Program-made: the position numbers and the translations under genes
In this document: one piece after another, positions 5,151 through 8,651 of the stretch
How the letters are laid out: every line of letters begins with the position of its first letter
How positions within the stretch are numbered: the stretch's first letter is position 1
Notes under the pieces: model-generated
Databases searched by the model: none
Seen by the model: only the letters and a program-made list of their open reading frames with translations
Told to the model about the DNA's origin: nothing
Assembly: GCA_025458755.1 (NCBI GenBank)
Contig: JALORT010000060.1
Span: forward strand, 1 to 8,651
Length of the DNA stretch: 8,651 nt
DNA from: Methylotetracoccus sp.
GTDB taxonomy: Bacteria > Pseudomonadota > Gammaproteobacteria > Methylococcales > Methylococcaceae
Direction: 5' to 3'

Positions 5151-6974
5151 ATGCCGCCAACCGCTCCCGAACCCTTGATGCGCGGGTCTGCCGCAACTGT
5201 CTCTCCCGGTCCGGGTCCGCGGAATGACAAGGCAGGCGCCAGGTTTCCCCGACGGGCGGCCCATCCCGTCTCGCTGCCCACCGGCGCGTTCGTCGTTACG
5301 CTGCTGACGTTCATCGCGCTGCTCGGTTTCCAGCTCTACGTCGACAACGTTTTCATCATCACGACCAATGGCTTGTGGAAGAGCGTCGCGGTGCGCGCGT
5401 GGGCGGATCATGCGGATCGGGCCACCATCGATCTGGCCAATGTGCTGTATTTCCCCGTCTACGGGGCACTGACCCGATTGCTGGACGGGCTGGGGATCTT
5501 TCCCGGACTCGCCTGGAAGCAGATGGCGGTGCTGAACGCGGCTTTCGCCGCAGCCATTCTCGGCGGCGTCTACGGCTGGATCTCGTCGCTGTTCGACGAC
5601 CGGCGGGTCGGATTGCTGACAGTGTTGTTCTATATGGGATCGGGGCACTTCCTGACGCTCGCCGTGATCAACGAAGACATCATGCCGAGTTATTTCGTTC
5701 TGCTCGCCGCACTGATCCTGGCCGGTCTCTGGTTCGAGCGCCCGACGCCGGGCCGCATTCTCGCGGTCGCCGTGATGACTTCGGTCGCCTGGCTGTTCGA
5801 ATGGCGGCTGATGTTTCCAGTCCTCCCTCCGCTCTTGCTGGCGTTATGGCTATCGGCCAATACCTGGCGGCAGCGGCTGATGCGGCCGCTCGGATTTCTG
5901 CTGGGGATGAGCATCCTGCCGCTGTTGGTCACGGTGTGGGCGGCCGTCCGCCAGCAACTGGACCCGGCGGACGCCGTGGCCTTCTTCGGCCGACTGTTCT
6001 GGGTCGGGAAGGGCGTCGGCACCGGCTGGGCCGGTTTTTCCGTTGCCAAGCTTCACCTAATCTGGGCAGGCATGGCCGAATCGGTGGTCGGCGGGCGCTA
6101 TTTGCAGTCCTCCGACTGGATGAACCATCCGGCCAATCTCTGGGAAGTGGCCTCCGCGACCCTGCTGCTGACGGTTCTGGCGGTGGCCGCCGCGCGCTAT
6201 GTCTGGGCCCGGCGCAGCGACGCCCGACTTCTCGCCCATGGGATCGTTTTCGGCGGGACCTTCTTGGCCGGGCAGTTCTTCAATGCCTACTCGCAGCCTC
6301 AAGATCCGCAGATGCAGCTCACGGTCATGCCGTGGATCATTCCTGCCTGGGGTGTGCTGATGATCTCGCTGCTGCAGACGCGCGGACCCGAGGCCCAGCC
6401 CAGCGCAGGCCACGCGCGTCGCTACGGGCCGCTGATCGCGGTGTTGATGAGCCTGTTCCCGATGCTGAACACGGTTCCTGTGATCGCGGCCGAACGCGGC
6501 GGCAATACGCGTTATCTCCAGGTGCTCGCCCGGCTGGAACAGCAGCTCGATCCGGCCCGAACCTTCTTTGTTTACCTGGGCTTCGACGCGCTGATCCCGT
6601 GGCAGTTCACCAATTGGAGTGCCACCTGGCCAAACGTGGACCAGCTGCCGCCGGCTCCGGCCGACCAGCCAAAGTTCAAGTGGCTGTCGATCACCGACGG
6701 CATGATCTGGCACCGCGACTGGACGCCGGAGCAGCAGGCGAACGAACTTCGACGCAAGATTGACCATGCGCTGTCCCTGGGCTACCGCGTGGTGACCAAT
6801 CGGTTGTGGGAACTGCCGGAGCGGACCTGGGTGGAAACGACCGTCACGATCGCTGCTCCGGAGACGGCCATCGCGATCCGCCGGATGCTGCGCGAGACCT
6901 ACCAAGCCGAGACGGTCTACATCGATCCGGCCGAAGGGCCGTTTTTTGAGTTGAGTCTCCGGATGCTGCCGTGA
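5151..6974 (+). CDS. polytopic inner-membrane protein with C-terminal soluble domain, possible GT-C-like glycosyltransferase
   Basis: I do not recognise a named family with certainty. The protein has 607 residues: a Pro/Arg-rich N-terminal tail (1-44); then about ten to twelve hydrophobic segments (roughly 45-64, 125-143, 155-174, 179-196, 202-236, 245-267, 332-350, 362-379, 390-408, 425-447); then a soluble domain of about 160 residues (448-607) with many Trp and charged residues. The first hydrophobic segment is followed by a long loop with acidic residues (YVDN at 63-66, D87, D89, D94). A late segment carries QPQDPQMQLTVMPW (382-395). A large first loop with acidic residues, many membrane helices and a C-terminal extracytoplasmic domain resemble GT-C enzymes that use lipid-linked sugars, but I see no decisive motif. 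The ATG at 5151 is the earliest good start; it lacks a clear ribosome binding site, and Met10 (5178) is an alternative. The MBOAT gene follows 92 bases downstream on the same strand, suggesting a shared envelope-glycan role. Other possibilities are a polymerase, flippase or membrane sensor. Confidence 0.85.
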   Translation: MPPTAPEPLMRGSAATVSPGPGPRNDKAGARFPRRAAHPVSLPTGAFVVTLLTFIALLGFQLYVDNVFIITTNGLWKSVAVRAWADHADRATIDLANVLYFPVYGALTRLLDGLGIFPGLAWKQMAVLNAAFAAAILGGVYGWISSLFDDRRVGLLTVLFYMGSGHFLTLAVINEDIMPSYFVLLAALILAGLWFERPTPGRILAVAVMTSVAWLFEWRLMFPVLPPLLLALWLSANTWRQRLMRPLGFLLGMSILPLLVTVWAAVRQQLDPADAVAFFGRLFWVGKGVGTGWAGFSVAKLHLIWAGMAESVVGGRYLQSSDWMNHPANLWEVASATLLLTVLAVAAARYVWARRSDARLLAHGIVFGGTFLAGQFFNAYSQPQDPQMQLTVMPWIIPAWGVLMISLLQTRGPEAQPSAGHARRYGPLIAVLMSLFPMLNTVPVIAAERGGNTRYLQVLARLEQQLDPARTFFVYLGFDALIPWQFTNWSATWPNVDQLPPAPADQPKFKWLSITDGMIWHRDWTPEQQANELRRKIDHALSLGYRVVTNRLWELPERTWVETTVTIAAPETAIAIRRMLRETYQAETVYIDPAEGPFFELSLRMLP

Positions 6975-7066
6975 AACGATCGCCTTGCCCGAACGCGGCG
7001 CCATGATACCGCTCGGCCGCCGCGGGGGTGGTTCGCGCGGTAAGGGCCCCGCCATCTGATCCCGCG

Positions 7067-8569
7067 ATGCTGTTCAACTCTTACGAATTCATTTTTCTGT
7101 TCCTGCCGGTCGTGCTGCTGGTTTTTTTCCGGCTGGAACGCTTCCGGCACACGTCGCTGCCGACGCTCTGGCTGGTGCTCGCTTCGCTGGCGTTCTACGC
7201 CTACTGGCGCAGCGCCTATGTGGGGCTGCTGATCGGTTCGATCGTCTTCAATTACGTCTCAGGTCTCGCCATCGCCCGCGACGTCGCGCTCCAGCGTCGA
7301 CGCGCCCGTTGGTTGTTGCTCGTGGCCATCGCCGCCGACGTCGCACTGCTGGGCTACTTCAAATACACCGACTTCCTGATCGGCACGGTCAATGCGATCG
7401 CTGATACGGCGTTCCCGCTGCAGCATGTCGTGCTGCCGCTTGCGATCTCGTTCTTCACGTTCAATCAGATCGCGTTCCTGGTCGACGTCTACGAAGGGCA
7501 TGTGCATGAGCACGGGTTTCTGAACTACGCGCTGTTCATCGTCCTTTTCCCTCACCTGATCGCCGGACCGATCGTCCATCACCGCGACATCATCCCGCAG
7601 TTCAGGCATTTCAATTTCTCGTGGTCCAGCACACAGGTCAGCATGGGGCTGATGGTGTTCAGCGTCGGCCTGTTCAAGAAGGTCGTCCTGGCGGACACCG
7701 TCGCGCCCTATGCCGACGCGATCTTTGACGCCGCCGGCCGTTTCGAGGAGTTGACGCCGGCCGAAGCCTGGGTGGGAGCACTGGCCTATGCAATGCAGCT
7801 CTATTTCGATTTTTCGGGCTATTCGGACATGGCGGTGGGCGGAGCCTTGCTGTTCGGAGTGCGTTTTCCGTGGAACTTCGATGCCCCCTACAAAGCCGCC
7901 AACATCATCGATTTCTGGCGCCGCTGGCACATCAGCCTGTCGTTGTTCTTGCGTGACTATGTGTATATCCGGCTGGGAGGGAATCGTCGGGGCGCGCTTC
8001 GGCGGTCCTGGAACATTTGGCTGACGATGCTGATCGGCGGTCTCTGGCATGGCGCCAACTGGACGTTCGTGCTGTGGGGCGGGCTGCACGGCGTGTATGT
8101 GGTGATCAATCATGTCTGGCGTGACTGGCGCTATCGGACGGGTGCCGAGAGCGTCAGTGATCTGGAGCGCGCGGCCGCAGCAATCCTGACGTTTCTGGCG
8201 GTCACCGCCGGCTGGGTGCTGTTCCGGTCGGAGAACCTATCCGCCGCCGCCAGCTTTTACCGGGCCATGATCGGGCTCGGCGACGCTGCTGGAGGCTGGA
8301 CCCTGGAACCCCGGTCGCTGCTGCCGCATCTGGCGCAGGAATCACAGACCTTCGAGCCGTTTGCCTGGATCGCGGCCTTACTCGCCGTGTGCTGGCTGTT
8401 TCCGAGTCTTAAGGAGTTCATGGAAGGCGGACAGTCCCGTGGAGCGATCATGCCGTGGCGCGTGTCGTGGAGGCCAAGCCGGCGGTGGGCCTTGGGTTCG
8501 GGCGTCCTCGCCTGGATCGCCATCATGCTGCTGACGCGCCCGACGGAATTTCTTTACTATCAGTTTTGA
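7067..8569 (+). CDS. MBOAT family O-acyltransferase (AlgI/DltB-like)
   Basis: Membrane-bound O-acyltransferases of this type pass acyl (commonly acetyl) groups through the inner membrane to extracytoplasmic glycans or to a partner protein, as AlgI does for alginate and DltB for teichoic acid alanylation. The 500 residues fit the family (about 460-520). Visible family features are the start MLFNSYEFIFLFLP, LGYFKYTDF (95-103), FPHLIAGPI (161-169), QLYFDFSGYSDMA (244-256), FWRRWHISLS (283-292), RDYVYIRLGGNR (296-307), the catalytic-region GGLWHGANW (324-332, invariant His328) and LHG (340-342, His341), and the C-terminal FLYYQF. About ten or more membrane helices are apparent. I chose the ATG at 7067 over the in-frame GTG at 7028, because family members begin MLFNS and the 13 extra residues look unconserved. 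No strong ribosome binding site precedes either. The 92-base gap upstream has no terminator, so cotranscription with the 5151 gene is likely, and the next gene starts 3 bases after the stop. The acyl donor and acceptor cannot be read from sequence; nothing shows alginate synthesis, so no algI symbol is assigned. Confidence 0.94.
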   Translation: MLFNSYEFIFLFLPVVLLVFFRLERFRHTSLPTLWLVLASLAFYAYWRSAYVGLLIGSIVFNYVSGLAIARDVALQRRRARWLLLVAIAADVALLGYFKYTDFLIGTVNAIADTAFPLQHVVLPLAISFFTFNQIAFLVDVYEGHVHEHGFLNYALFIVLFPHLIAGPIVHHRDIIPQFRHFNFSWSSTQVSMGLMVFSVGLFKKVVLADTVAPYADAIFDAAGRFEELTPAEAWVGALAYAMQLYFDFSGYSDMAVGGALLFGVRFPWNFDAPYKAANIIDFWRRWHISLSLFLRDYVYIRLGGNRRGALRRSWNIWLTMLIGGLWHGANWTFVLWGGLHGVYVVINHVWRDWRYRTGAESVSDLERAAAAILTFLAVTAGWVLFRSENLSAAASFYRAMIGLGDAAGGWTLEPRSLLPHLAQESQTFEPFAWIAALLAVCWLFPSLKEFMEGGQSRGAIMPWRVSWRPSRRWALGSGVLAWIAIMLLTRPTEFLYYQF

Positions 8570-8572
8570 GCG

Positions 8573-8651
8573 ATGGCGGGACGCTCGTTCAACCGCTGGT
8601 GGCTGTCGACGGTGTTGGGCCTGTGCCTGTTGCAGGTGCTGGTGGCGCTTG
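8573..8651 (+). CDS. start of a membrane-anchored protein, probable MBOAT partner (partial)
   Basis: An ATG 3 bases after the MBOAT stop opens a frame that runs to the window edge (26 codons plus one base). The visible part is a short basic N-terminus with Arg and paired Trp (residues 1-10), followed by a hydrophobic segment with LGLCLLQVLVAL (15-26). This fits a signal anchor with the bulk of the protein outside the cytoplasm. In AlgI- and DltB-type loci the gene next to the MBOAT often encodes an extracytoplasmic SGNH/AlgJ/AlgX- or DltD-like protein that completes acyl transfer, so that is the best guess from position. The catalytic part lies beyond the window and cannot be confirmed. TGAG at the end of the MBOAT gene is the only weak ribosome binding site, which suggests translational coupling. 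Confidence 0.72.
   Translation, partial: MAGRSFNRWWLSTVLGLCLLQVLVAL

Noticed and set aside
5375..6763. 462-codon plus-strand open frame inside the 5151 gene
   Set aside because: It overlaps in another frame. Its product is Arg/Gly/Ala-rich without membrane helices, whereas the chosen frame gives a coherent polytopic protein.
6057..7055. 332-codon minus-strand open frame
   Set aside because: Antisense to the 5151 gene and the gap after it. It is rich in Arg, Pro and His with no recognisable feature.
7003..7059. 18-residue mini-frame just before the MBOAT start (leader peptide idea)
   Set aside because: No ribosome binding site, a Gly/Arg-rich composition expected from GC-rich DNA, and no accompanying attenuator hairpin with a T-run.
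7028..7066. GTG at 7028 as the MBOAT start
   Set aside because: It adds 13 residues with no family resemblance, while the ATG at 7067 gives the standard MLFNSYEF beginning.
7259..8113. 284-codon minus-strand open frame opposite the MBOAT gene
   Set aside because: Its product is low-complexity Asp/Arg/Gln-rich sequence, opposite a clear MBOAT coding region.

Overview
The window is GC-rich, densely coded chromosomal DNA, most likely from a high-GC gammaproteobacterium. The grounds are an Mpl muropeptide ligase and an apaG-apaH pair that both read like gammaproteobacterial proteins, together with the codon bias. No tRNA, rRNA, CRISPR array, transposase, integrase or phage gene is visible.

Left part, minus strand: mpl (2021-3400) is followed 97 bases downstream by a large exported and membrane-anchored protein of unknown function (start at 1923). 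That protein is still open at base 1, so only its first 641 residues are present. Centre, plus strand: apaG (3573-3950) and apaH (3959-4825) form a tight pair, transcribed divergently from mpl across a 172-base region. apaH is followed by a 325-base stretch without a gene (4826-5150), which holds an unusual run of inverted repeats.

Right part, plus strand: three genes appear to form one transcription unit. They are a polytopic membrane protein of 607 residues with a soluble C-terminal domain, possibly a GT-C-like glycosyltransferase (5151-6974); an AlgI/DltB-type MBOAT O-acyltransferase of 500 residues (7067-8569); and the first 26 codons of a membrane-anchored protein starting 3 bases after the MBOAT stop (8573 to the window edge).

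How the parts fit: Mpl recycles murein tripeptide in the cytoplasm. ApaH hydrolyses diadenosine polyphosphates, and ApaG is its usual small neighbour. The right-hand cluster looks like an envelope or extracellular glycan module in which an MBOAT moves acyl groups across the inner membrane, probably to a membrane-anchored partner encoded downstream, with the 607-residue protein perhaps building or modifying the acceptor. The two least explained parts are the long secreted/membrane protein at the left edge and this right-hand cluster. I see no clearly new defence or mobile system here.
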